Source: Desulfobacteraceae bacterium | Lineage (GTDB): Bacteria; Desulfobacterota; Desulfobacteria; Desulfobacterales; Desulfobacteraceae | Length of the DNA stretch: 5,392 nucleotides | Direction: 5' to 3' | NCBI GenBank assembly: GCA_022712835.1 | Contig: JAFLJU010000021.1 | Location: forward strand, 1-5,392 | Shown here: piece by piece, positions 1-5,392 of the stretch | Numbering within the stretch: position 1 is the stretch's first letter | How the letters are laid out: the number at the start of each line of letters is the position of its first letter | The notes under the pieces: model-generated | Databases searched by the model: none | Seen by the model: only the letters and a program-made list of their open reading frames with translations | Told to the model about the DNA's origin: nothing | Translations under genes and position numbers: made by a program

Positions 1-1841
1 GAGCCCACCCGGCCAAAGCCTGTCTGGACCTCATCGGTGATGCACAGGCCTCCGGCGGCTCTTACATGGGCAAAGGCAGTTTTAAAATAACCTTCGGGCG
101 GGATCACCTGTCCCCCGCAGGAGAGCAGGGATTCGGTGATAAATCCGGCAATGGGCCGGTGGATTTCCTGGATGATCCTGCCCAACTCATCTCCGTAGGC
201 TCTGCCCGTCTCTTTTCCCTGGCCCTTATATGCGCCCCGGTATCCATCGGCCACCGGAACCACGTGGACCCAGGGTTCGGGATGTCCTTTGCCGCCCCGC
301 CCCATGAACTTATAGGGACTGATGTCGATCATGGCGGCGGTGTGGCCGTGGTAGGCCCCGTCCACCACCAGCATGTCCGAGCGGCCGGTGACTGTTTTGG
401 CAATGCGCACCGCAAGTTCATTGGCTTCGCTGCCGGAATTGACAAAAAAACAGGTGTCAAGTTCCCGGGGCAGGGTGCTGCAAAGTTTTTGGGCATAATC
501 GGTGAGGCCGTCATAGAGATACCGGGTGTTGGTGTTGAGCTTTTCCATCTGCTGCTGACCCGCTTTCACCACCCGGGGGTGGCAGTGGCCCACATGGCAG
601 ACATTGTTGTAAAGATCCAGAAAAGGTCGGCCATAATAGTCATAGAGGTACTGGCCCTTGCCCCGAATGATTTTTAATGGGGTTTCATAGGAGGCAGACA
701 GGGAGGGGGCAATGCATTTCTGACGTCTTTCCATCAGGGTTGAGACTGATTCTCCCCGGTCTTCCTGTGGGATATTTGTTTTCGAGGCAAGCTTAATGGC
801 GGCATCGGCCGGGGGGATGGTGGCAAAAAAAATAAGTTTTTTCCAGGCCCTTTCTTCCGAGACAAACCAGCTTGTCCGGGTGGGGTCAATGGCCCGTCGT
901 TTGGCGGAGATGATGACCGATACTGCGAGCCTTGCGCACATGAGGGGAAACAAGACCACAAGTTCTTCCGGGGACAGGGGGCGGAGATTATGGTAGGCCC
1001 CCACCATTATCGAAGCCGCTTCCAGGGGGTCGGGTTCATCCAGGGTGATATAGGCAAGCGCTATGGCCAGGTCGCAGATGGTGGGGTTTTCCAGGCAGTC
1101 CCCAAAATCCAGGATACCCTGGATACGGTTGTTGTCCACCAGAACATTATCGTCATTGATATCCCCATGGATAAGGGAGGAGGGCAGATCCTGGAACAAA
1201 GGTCTGGCAATGGCGGCATACCAATGAAACACCTGTTCCAGTATCCTGCGGCGGTTGGGGTCATGGATTTGGGAAATGGAAGCGCGGTGCTGGTCCGCCC
1301 TGGCAAGGTCCCAGTGGTGGGTGCGGCTGGCATCGGGGTGGAGGATTGCTTCCATTGCCAGATTGAGTTGGGCAATGGTGCGGCCAAGCGCCTCAAATCT
1401 TTGGGTGGTAGCCGGAAGCACCTCACACCAGGCCTTTCCAGGAACAAACTCCAAAAGCCTCCCCCTAAGCTGTTTTCCTTCACAGGTTATGGCCCGGGCT
1501 TCAATTGCCCCGGTCCTGGTGGGGATTACCCGGGGCAAACGAACCCTAGGCCCGCCATCAAATCCTTCATCACTATGGCTTTTATCAAATTTTGCATCAA
1601 ATCCAACATCAATGAGGCGCTCCACTGCCAGGTGCTCTATTTCGATTATCCCGGACGCGGTATCTTTGTCGATAATCTTGAGCACAAATTTCTTATCGTC
1701 CATCGTTTCGACCAGATAGTTTTCATTTTCTCCGGCCAGCCGGGTCAGGGTCCCGGATATCTTGTATTGCGTTTCCAACAGGGCAACTAGGGTATCCGTC
1801 ATTTTGGTTGTTTTGTCTTTTGATGAACTCATTTCAGGCAT
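1..1841 (-). CDS. Fused APH-family kinase and class-III aminotransferase-fold phospho-lyase (C-terminus outside window)
   Basis: The frame runs unbroken for 613 codons from ATG at 1841 to the left edge. Residues about 20-340 form an aminoglycoside phosphotransferase-like kinase: GENENY near 37-42, a candidate ATP lysine K55 (FVLKII), a catalytic loop HGDINDDN (225-232, D227 and N232) and DFGD (245-248, metal-binding D245). After a linker of roughly 25 residues, residues from about 366 form a PLP-dependent class-III fold: NNVCHVGHCHP (412-422), NSGSEAN (468-474), YHGH (497-500), ISPYKF (507-512), SCGGQVIPP (574-582) and ITDEVQTGFGR (601-611), where D603 should contact the PLP ring nitrogen. 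The Schiff-base lysine lies beyond the window. The PLP half resembles ethanolamine-phosphate and phosphohydroxylysine phospho-lyases (AGXT2L1/AGXT2L2), and the kinase resembles hydroxylysine kinase. Inferred role: cytoplasmic phosphorylation of an amino alcohol followed by elimination of phosphate. The M23 peptidase domain found in some longer relatives is absent. The start is uncertain: no strong ribosome site is seen, and M4 and M14 are alternatives. The domain call is firm; the substrate is unknown. Confidence 0.93.
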   Translation of the reverse strand, partial: MPEMSSSKDKTTKMTDTLVALLETQYKISGTLTRLAGENENYLVETMDDKKFVLKIIDKDTASGIIEIEHLAVERLIDVGFDAKFDKSHSDEGFDGGPRVRLPRVIPTRTGAIEARAITCEGKQLRGRLLEFVPGKAWCEVLPATTQRFEALGRTIAQLNLAMEAILHPDASRTHHWDLARADQHRASISQIHDPNRRRILEQVFHWYAAIARPLFQDLPSSLIHGDINDDNVLVDNNRIQGILDFGDCLENPTICDLAIALAYITLDEPDPLEAASIMVGAYHNLRPLSPEELVVLFPLMCARLAVSVIISAKRRAIDPTRTSWFVSEERAWKKLIFFATIPPADAAIKLASKTNIPQEDRGESVSTLMERRQKCIAPSLSASYETPLKIIRGKGQYLYDYYGRPFLDLYNNVCHVGHCHPRVVKAGQQQMEKLNTNTRYLYDGLTDYAQKLCSTLPRELDTCFFVNSGSEANELAVRIAKTVTGRSDMLVVDGAYHGHTAAMIDISPYKFMGRGGKGHPEPWVHVVPVADGYRGAYKGQGKETGRAYGDELGRIIQEIHRPIAGFITESLLSCGGQVIPPEGYFKTAFAHVRAAGGLCITDEVQTGFGRVG

Positions 1842-1914
1842 GGTCTGGTTTCCGGTTTTAATGTTGCAATTATTCTGGCGAGCCAGGGTTAGGCATTAGA
1901 CGCTTGATTAGGGT

Positions 1915-2760
1915 TTAAGCATCGGGGCCGCTTTTCTCCTGGAAAATATGGACATCCTGCTGGGGGAAGGGAATACTGATGCCTTCCTTGTCAAAGGTCA
2001 GTTTTATTTTTTCCGTCAAATCAAAATAGACGTCCCAATAATCTTCGGTTTTCACCCAGGGCCGGACCACAAAATTGACACTGGAATCGGCAAGCTCAGA
2101 CACGGCAATCTTGGGGGCAGGGGTTTCAAGCATCCGTTCTTCTGTCGCAAGAATTTCGCCCAATACCCGTTTGGCCTTTAAAATATCATCCCCATACCCG
2201 ATGCCGATGGTAAGGTCCACCCGTCGCGTATCATTGGCCGTGACATTGGTGATCACCCCATTGGTGATATTGGCATTGGGAACAATCACCTGCTGGTTGT
2301 CCGGGGTGTTCAAGGTGGTATTGAACATATGAATGCCCGTGACACTGCCTGTGACCCCGCCAGCCGATACAAAATCTCCTACCCGGAAGGGGCGAAATAA
2401 GATCAGCATCACCCCCGAGGAAAAATTGGACAAGGAGTCCTTGAGAGCAAGGCCGATGGCAAGACCGGCGGCACCCACAATGGCGATAAAGGAGGTGGTG
2501 TTGATTCCCAGCTGACCGGCAGCTGCAATCAGAACGCCCGTAAGCAGGGTGTAGTAAACAATGCTTTCCAAGAATCGGGTCAGGGTGATGTCTACCTTGT
2601 TTCTTTCCAGCAGTTTGATGAAAAGGCCGGTGACTCTTTTTGCGATCCATTTTCCAATGATAAAGATCAGAGCAGCTGCAATGATTTTCATGGAATAGGT
2701 GGTTATCCAGATGGTGATGAGATCTATGATTTTATCGATATTGATGGCAGTGATATCCAT
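1915..2760 (-). CDS. mscS: Small-conductance mechanosensitive channel, MscS family
   Basis: This 281-residue inner-membrane protein matches E. coli MscS (286 residues) closely in length and along its whole sequence. MscS forms a heptameric pore that opens under membrane tension and releases solutes during hypo-osmotic shock. Hydrophobic segments lie near residues 24-45 (TM1), 66-84 (TM2) and 90-122 (TM3, pore-lining). TM3 has the glycine/alanine-rich packing pattern GAAGLAIGLAL (96-106). L100 and L104 align with the E. coli gate leucines L105 and L109. At the TM3 kink, K107-D108 replace the E. coli Gln-Gly, a change seen in many homologues. FRPFRVGD (122-129) begins the beta domain, NFVVRPW (229-235) is typical of the alpha/beta vestibule, and IPFPQQDV (263-270) matches the conserved C-terminal strand. 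Upstream of the ATG there is only a modest AAAGG ribosome site. It lies 149 bases after the AKR-fold gene and 73 before the fusion gene, so it may be a separate unit or part of a loose operon. Confidence 0.96.
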   Translation of the reverse strand: MDITAINIDKIIDLITIWITTYSMKIIAAALIFIIGKWIAKRVTGLFIKLLERNKVDITLTRFLESIVYYTLLTGVLIAAAGQLGINTTSFIAIVGAAGLAIGLALKDSLSNFSSGVMLILFRPFRVGDFVSAGGVTGSVTGIHMFNTTLNTPDNQQVIVPNANITNGVITNVTANDTRRVDLTIGIGYGDDILKAKRVLGEILATEERMLETPAPKIAVSELADSSVNFVVRPWVKTEDYWDVYFDLTEKIKLTFDKEGISIPFPQQDVHIFQEKSGPDA

Positions 2761-2777
2761 TTTCTTGCCTTTGTTTT

Positions 2778-2806
2778 TTTATGGTTTATATAAAAGAGCC
2801 CGTCAA
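2778..2806 (-). promoter_or_regulatory. Weak sigma-70-like promoter candidate before mscS
   Basis: On the minus strand TTGACG (2801-2806, 5/6 match to the -35 box) is separated by 17 bases from CATAAA (2778-2783, 4/6 match to the -10 box). The predicted transcription start, near 2771, would leave only about 11 bases of leader and cut into the ribosome site, which argues against it as the main promoter. An AT-rich TATATAA lies inside the spacer. Confidence 0.25.
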
Positions 2807-2834
2807 CTTATCGGATTCTTTCATGTCTTGTTGT

Positions 2835-2866
2835 GGGTGCCCATGGAGATCCGTGGCAGCCCATGG
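2835..2866. repeat. Short direct and inverted repeat in the AKR-mscS gap
   Basis: GCCCATGG is repeated directly at 2839-2846 and 2859-2866, a 20-base period. GGGTGCC (2835-2841) can pair with GGCAGCCC (2855-2862) with one bulged base, giving a seven-pair stem around 13 bases. No T-run follows on either strand, so it is not a standard intrinsic terminator. The rest of the 149-base gap holds only the promoter candidate and a weak ribosome site. Confidence 0.45.
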
Positions 2867-2909
2867 CCGTTATTTGTAAATTGGGTCCCTTTGGTTTCAA
2901 GAAGTCTAT

Positions 2910-3764
2910 CTAAAAAAATCCCTTTGCCGTTTTGTGAACATGATCCCCGATGCGGGTGATCCTTTCTGTTTCAGCAGGAGTGAGTGGTCCCTTGTCCAAG
3001 GCGCTTAATGCAGTTTGCATCTGGTCCATATTTTTGGGGCCGCACAGGCAGATGTTCACCCGGGGATCGGACAGGGAAAACCGATAGCAGTCCCGGGCAC
3101 TCAAAGGTGATTCCCCGGAAGGCATGTGTTTATCCTGGAGCAGGTGGCCCCATCGGGTGGCGGTATAGGTGACAAGGCCTGGGGCGCCATCCTTTTCAAC
3201 CAGGGGAAAACATTCTTTTTGGGCTCCTGGGTGGGCGGGGTTATACCGGATATGGAAGAGATCAATTTTTTTCTCTTCCATAAGTTTTGGGAAAAGGGAC
3301 CGGTTGTGGCCGGAAATTCCGATGAACCGGCAGAGTCCTTTTTCTTGCATCCCAAGGGCAAAGTCCATGAGCCTGTTGGAGGGGGTGTTATTGTGCCATC
3401 CCAGCATGAGAATATCGGCATGGTCTATTCCCATGCTGGCAAGGCTTTGTTTAAACCAGATCTCGGTCATCACCCCAAATCTGGCATAGGTTTGGACACT
3501 GATGACCATTTTCTCCCGCTGCCCCTGGCTGACCAGATTTTTCACCGCCTGCTTCAACTGGGACCTAAGTCTGCCTGATCCTGAAGAAAAATAATTGCAC
3601 CCGTTTTCAAAGGCCTTTTCATAGGCTATGGCCGGGGCGCCATAACTGCCGGCAAGCCCAAGGCGACCTACCTTTAGGTTGGTTGTTCCCAGAACTGAAA
3701 ATTTGAAATTTTTGTCCGTTATTGCATTATCCATGTTTGAATTTTCCACTGTTGCATTATCCAT
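2910..3764 (-). CDS. Aldo/keto reductase-fold protein with the catalytic tetrad apparently replaced
   Basis: The 284-residue product has the AKR barrel layout: an opening LGTTNLKVGRLGLAGSYG (25-42), a segment GCNYFSSGSGR (55-65) where GxNFFDTAxxYG is expected, REKMVISVQ (83-91) where REKVVIATK is expected, DILMLGWHN (117-125) where DLYLIHWPD is expected, and RFIGISGHN (146-154). Aligned by eye, the Asp-Tyr-Lys-His tetrad becomes S60, R65, Q91 and G122. The later parts, HIRYNPAHPG (171-180), TYTATRWGHLL (199-209) and LCGPKNMDQM (240-249), look well conserved and resemble a bacterial AKR subgroup I recognise loosely. A soluble cytoplasmic location is likely because no signal peptide or membrane segment is visible. 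No C-terminal CxxC iron-sulfur motif is present. The start at M1 is favoured by TAGGAG 10 bases upstream; M11 is an alternative created by a short repeat. Classical NAD(P)H-dependent carbonyl reduction should not be assumed. The fold is fairly sure; the function is unknown. Confidence 0.88.
   Translation of the reverse strand: MDNATVENSNMDNAITDKNFKFSVLGTTNLKVGRLGLAGSYGAPAIAYEKAFENGCNYFSSGSGRLRSQLKQAVKNLVSQGQREKMVISVQTYARFGVMTEIWFKQSLASMGIDHADILMLGWHNNTPSNRLMDFALGMQEKGLCRFIGISGHNRSLFPKLMEEKKIDLFHIRYNPAHPGAQKECFPLVEKDGAPGLVTYTATRWGHLLQDKHMPSGESPLSARDCYRFSLSDPRVNICLCGPKNMDQMQTALSALDKGPLTPAETERITRIGDHVHKTAKGFF
3722..3764. repeat. 13-base direct repeat, 30 bases apart, at the 5' end of the AKR-fold gene
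   Basis: TTGCATTATCCAT occurs at 3722-3734 and 3752-3764. Together with partly similar following bases it forms an imperfect 30-base tandem unit in frame, so the protein begins MDNATVENSN then MDNAITDKN. Each copy carries an ATG, giving two possible starts (M1 and M11). Confidence 0.85.
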
Positions 3765-3774
3765 AGGTCATGTG

Positions 3775-3780
3775 CTCCTA
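3775..3780 (-). promoter_or_regulatory. Ribosome binding site of the AKR-fold gene
   Basis: TAGGAG on the minus strand lies 10 bases before the ATG at 3764. A nearer ATG 3 bases after it is out of frame and stops after four codons. The site favours M1 over the in-frame M11, which has only a weak purine stretch upstream. Confidence 0.6.
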
Positions 3781-3789
3781 TTTGCAAAT
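3780..3789. promoter_or_regulatory. 10-base palindrome directly upstream of the AKR ribosome binding site
   Basis: ATTTGCAAAT is a perfect palindrome touching the TAGGAG ribosome site. Its position would suit an operator, but a 10-base AT-rich palindrome can easily arise by chance, and no matching half-sites are seen elsewhere in the window. Confidence 0.2.
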
Positions 3790-3811
3790 TTTCCCCGCTT
3801 GGTCCGGGTTC

Positions 3812-3848
3812 CATCATATTTCATGATATCGTATCATACCCTATCATA
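3812..3848. repeat. Four heptamers at exact 10-base spacing in the gap before the AKR-fold gene
   Basis: On the plus strand, CATCATA (3812), CATGATA (3822), TATCATA (3832) and TATCATA (3842) are spaced by exactly 10 bases, one helical turn. Within the array, ATGATA (3823-3828) and TATCAT (3832-3837) form a perfect inverted repeat around TCG. On the minus strand three units contain TATGAT, a 5/6 match to the sigma-70 -10 hexamer. One of them (3833-3838) has ATGACC (3855-3860) 16 bases upstream as a poor -35. The array could be an operator, a promoter region, or slippage-derived repeats. It overlaps the hydrolase stop codon. Confidence 0.6.
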
Positions 3849-3869
3849 GCACAGGGTCATAGCACAGGG
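3844..3869. repeat. Exact 13-base tandem duplication at the 3' end of the MBL-fold gene
   Basis: TCATAGCACAGGG occurs twice head to tail (3844-3856 and 3857-3869). The second reading of the unit in a shifted frame supplies the last residues and the stop codon of the hydrolase. Removing one copy would leave the reading frame ending in YDRV and a TGA nearby, so the gene stays intact either way. This looks like a replication-slippage duplication. Confidence 0.9.
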
Positions 3870-4686
3870 TCAGTCCCACCCCCACTTCCTTGACATTGCT
3901 AACCTGGGACAGGGCAATCTTTGATTCAAGGTCGGTGCAGTGGCAGGCATGGACGGCACCGGGAGAAAGTTTCTTAAAATAGTCAAGGGTACCGGATAGT
4001 TGCTCTTTTCCCGGATTCAGCAAGTGGAATCCCCCGATAATATCCGCCACCCGGGTGTCTTCACATACCTTTTGGGCGTAGGCAATAATATTGCAAATTC
4101 CTGAATGGGAACACCCTGTGATGATGACCAACCCCTTTTGGGACTGATATACCAGGGCTGAATCATCCATGACCCGGTCCAAAGATTCCTGGCCTTCCTT
4201 TTTTCCAAAGGTCATCTGACCTTCAAAGGCAGTGTTCCTGGGAATTTCCCCCAGAAACGTCAGCCCTGGCCCGAGTTGAACCGGGGTTTTGCTCAATTGA
4301 AGATCCAGGTGCCGGGCCATTTTCCCCCGGGACATCAGGCTGCCGAATTCTGGAATTGCCTCCATGCCGGCACTGGTGAAAATGTCCGGGTGGGCGATAA
4401 GCGCCGGGCGCTTGAAAGGTTGCTGCTCTATTCCTCGTTCCGTTAGGTACCGGACAAATGGCTCAAGGCCCCAGGTATGGTCCAAATGGCTGTGGGAGAT
4501 CACCAGAAAATCAAGCTGGGACAGGTCTTTGTTCATTTTTTGAGCATTAGTTAAAAAAAGATCCGAATACCCGGTGTCAAAGAGAACTCGGGTTCCCTGG
4601 GTTTCAATGAGCAGGGAAAGTCCGGGTTCGGCCTTGAAATATCGGTCGATCAGGGTGTTGTTGTCCACTAAAACCGTTAATTCCAC
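3844..4686 (-). CDS. MBL-fold metallohydrolase of the dihydropterin-ribofuranosyl-aminobenzene-phosphate synthase-like family
   Basis: The 280-residue protein begins at GTG, chosen because GGAG sits exactly 7 bases upstream. The metal-binding signature is SHSHLDH (64-70: H65, H67, D69, H70). Further likely ligands are H194 in TGCSHSG (190-196), H221 in GGFH (218-221) and H249 in HACHCTD (246-252). D174-D175 in MDDSALV is also conserved-looking. The TGCSHSGICN and HCT motifs are typical of the COG1237-type family, whose archaeal members act in methanopterin synthesis; many bacterial members have no assigned substrate. The enzyme is probably a cytoplasmic, two-metal hydrolase, with no signal peptide or membrane segment visible. 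It follows the GNAT gene by 51 bases, which suggests co-transcription. Its last codons lie in an exact 13-base tandem duplication, so the C-terminus reads YDPVL instead of the YDRV that a single copy would give. Family assignment is confident; substrate is not. Confidence 0.93.
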   Translation of the reverse strand: MELTVLVDNNTLIDRYFKAEPGLSLLIETQGTRVLFDTGYSDLFLTNAQKMNKDLSQLDFLVISHSHLDHTWGLEPFVRYLTERGIEQQPFKRPALIAHPDIFTSAGMEAIPEFGSLMSRGKMARHLDLQLSKTPVQLGPGLTFLGEIPRNTAFEGQMTFGKKEGQESLDRVMDDSALVYQSQKGLVIITGCSHSGICNIIAYAQKVCEDTRVADIIGGFHLLNPGKEQLSGTLDYFKKLSPGAVHACHCTDLESKIALSQVSNVKEVGVGLTLCYDPVL

Positions 4687-4693
4687 AGGAAGT

Positions 4694-4697
4694 CTCC
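4694..4697 (-). promoter_or_regulatory. Ribosome binding site deciding the GTG start of the MBL-fold gene
   Basis: GGAG on the minus strand lies 7 bases before the GTG at 4686. An ATG at 4699, which overlaps the site, is in a different frame and so cannot be the start. This supports GTG as the true initiation codon. Confidence 0.7.
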
Positions 4698-4737
4698 ATT
4701 TTGTTTATTTCTTTGGATTGGGTGCGATCCATCAGGA

Positions 4738-5340
4738 CTATTTTGCATCCCGGATCATGATGGTATAGTCTGCACCTGTGACAGGTTCATGAACAGTTTT
4801 TGCCTCAAAAAAACCCAGGCGCTTGTAGAATCCAAAGTTTTTCGGGGTAAAGGTTTCAAGATAGGTGGCGACTCCGATTTTATCTGTCAACCCAAGCACC
4901 GGAAGCACCAGGTCAAGGCCAAGACCTTTCCCCTGATGATCCGGGGATATCCCCAAAATGGATAAATACCAGAAATTGTCAGACACCACCCCTCTTGATT
5001 CCTCTGACATAAAATCCACAATTTGGCAATAGGTGTCAAGACTTTCCCTGCCTAGATGTTCCAATAAAAATTGTTTTTTGTTTTGGGTGATTTGCAGGCC
5101 CAGGGCTTTGTCAACCGGTTTTGACCAAAGACAAGCCCCCTGGGCGAGTTCTTTTGTCAGGCCTAAATTACCGTGGTCCCGGGCTTCTTTCATGGAATAA
5201 TCCATGTATTTGAGCATGGCTTTTTTTGCCGTTGCCGGATCAATGGAGGCCTTTTGTTCCAGGATGATATAAAAGGGATCTTGGGTCAGTGCTTCATACA
5301 AGGCGATGGAAATGGCTTTGTTCATGAACGGATAGGTCAT
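4738..5340 (-). CDS. GNAT-family N-acetyltransferase (start uncertain, may extend past window edge)
   Basis: About 200 residues from the first in-window ATG. The acetyl-CoA binding motif A is clear: WYLSILGISPDHQGKGLG (124-141), with the Q/RxxGxG signature at Q136-G141. Motif B follows as YLETFTPKNFGFYKRLGFF (160-178), including N168, Y172 and the family's usual GF (176-177). The N-terminal half (1-120) is mostly helical in character and less conserved, as usual for substrate-binding regions in this superfamily. The enzyme should transfer an acetyl group from acetyl-CoA to an amine, but the acceptor cannot be read from the sequence. No convincing ribosome site precedes the ATG at 5340 or the one at 5325. 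The frame stays open from 5341 to the right edge and reads plausibly (KKTSSFGNPQR just before M1), so the true start may lie outside. It is the first visible gene of the leftward cluster and ends 51 bases before the hydrolase gene. Confidence 0.9.
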   Translation of the reverse strand: MTYPFMNKAISIALYEALTQDPFYIILEQKASIDPATAKKAMLKYMDYSMKEARDHGNLGLTKELAQGACLWSKPVDKALGLQITQNKKQFLLEHLGRESLDTYCQIVDFMSEESRGVVSDNFWYLSILGISPDHQGKGLGLDLVLPVLGLTDKIGVATYLETFTPKNFGFYKRLGFFEAKTVHEPVTGADYTIMIRDAK

Positions 5341-5392
5341 ACGCTGGGGGTTCCCAAAGGAAGAGGTTTTTTTGATAAGAAAACATAGGTGT

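Noticed and set aside
66..677. Plus-strand open frame of 203 codons
   Set aside because: It is antisense to the PLP-fold domain with its NSGSEAN and ITDEV motifs, and no plausible protein family is visible in it.
1061..1483. Minus-strand frame of 140 codons
   Set aside because: It overlaps the fusion gene in another frame on the same strand and reads as low-complexity, proline- and tryptophan-rich shadow sequence.
990..1790. Plus-strand open frame of 266 codons
   Set aside because: It lies antisense to the kinase domain, whose minus-strand frame shows clear family motifs. The plus-strand protein shows no recognisable domain and is a shadow.
1842..1914. Possible intrinsic terminator after mscS
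   Set aside because: The only stem is CTGGC/GCCAG (1875-1886) with a two-base centre and no following T-run, too weak to call.
2231..2650. Minus-strand frame of 139 codons inside mscS
   Set aside because: It is an alternative frame of mscS, with cysteine- and histidine-rich content typical of frame-shifted translation.
3126..3578. Plus-strand frame of 150 codons opposite the AKR-fold gene
   Set aside because: It is antisense to a frame with AKR family motifs and has no supporting context.
2910..3764. Reading the AKR-fold gene as a decaying pseudogene
   Set aside because: The frame is full length without stops or frameshifts, has a good ribosome site, and keeps conserved-looking motifs to the C-terminus, so loss of the tetrad alone does not show decay.
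1..5392. A defence, mobile or CRISPR-type system
   Set aside because: No nuclease, recombinase, transposase, toxin-antitoxin pair, phage gene or regular spacer array is visible; the genes look like ordinary metabolic and membrane functions.

Overview
The window carries five protein genes, all on the minus strand and read from right to left. They encode a GNAT acetyltransferase, a metallo-beta-lactamase-fold hydrolase, an aldo/keto reductase-fold protein, an MscS mechanosensitive channel, and a large protein fusing a kinase to a class-III aminotransferase fold. The last gene runs off the left edge. No RNA genes, CRISPR arrays, insertion sequences or phage genes are visible. Moderate GC and the protein flavour suggest a Gram-negative anaerobe of the Desulfobacterota (Desulfobacteraceae-like). 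That placement is an impression, not a measurement.

Layout. Positions 5392-4738 hold the GNAT gene, whose frame stays open to the right edge. A 51-base gap with a clear ribosome binding site leads to the hydrolase (4686-3844, GTG start). A 79-base gap rich in short repeats leads to the AKR-fold gene (3764-2910). A 149-base gap with a weak promoter candidate and a small repeat leads to mscS (2760-1915). A 73-base gap leads to the fusion gene (1841-1, partial). The plus strand shows only antisense shadow frames, including two long ones across the fusion gene.

How the genes may work together. The right-hand genes are close enough to be co-transcribed, but no shared pathway is evident. The fusion gene suggests a pathway by itself. 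Its kinase half resembles hydroxylysine kinase, and its PLP half resembles the ethanolamine-phosphate / phosphohydroxylysine phospho-lyases. One polypeptide could therefore phosphorylate an amino alcohol and then eliminate phosphate and ammonia.

The most notable points are this fusion, an AKR-fold protein in which all four classical catalytic residues appear replaced, and a cluster of short tandem repeats between 3722 and 3869. The repeats touch the 3' end of the hydrolase gene, the gap, and the 5' end of the AKR-fold gene.
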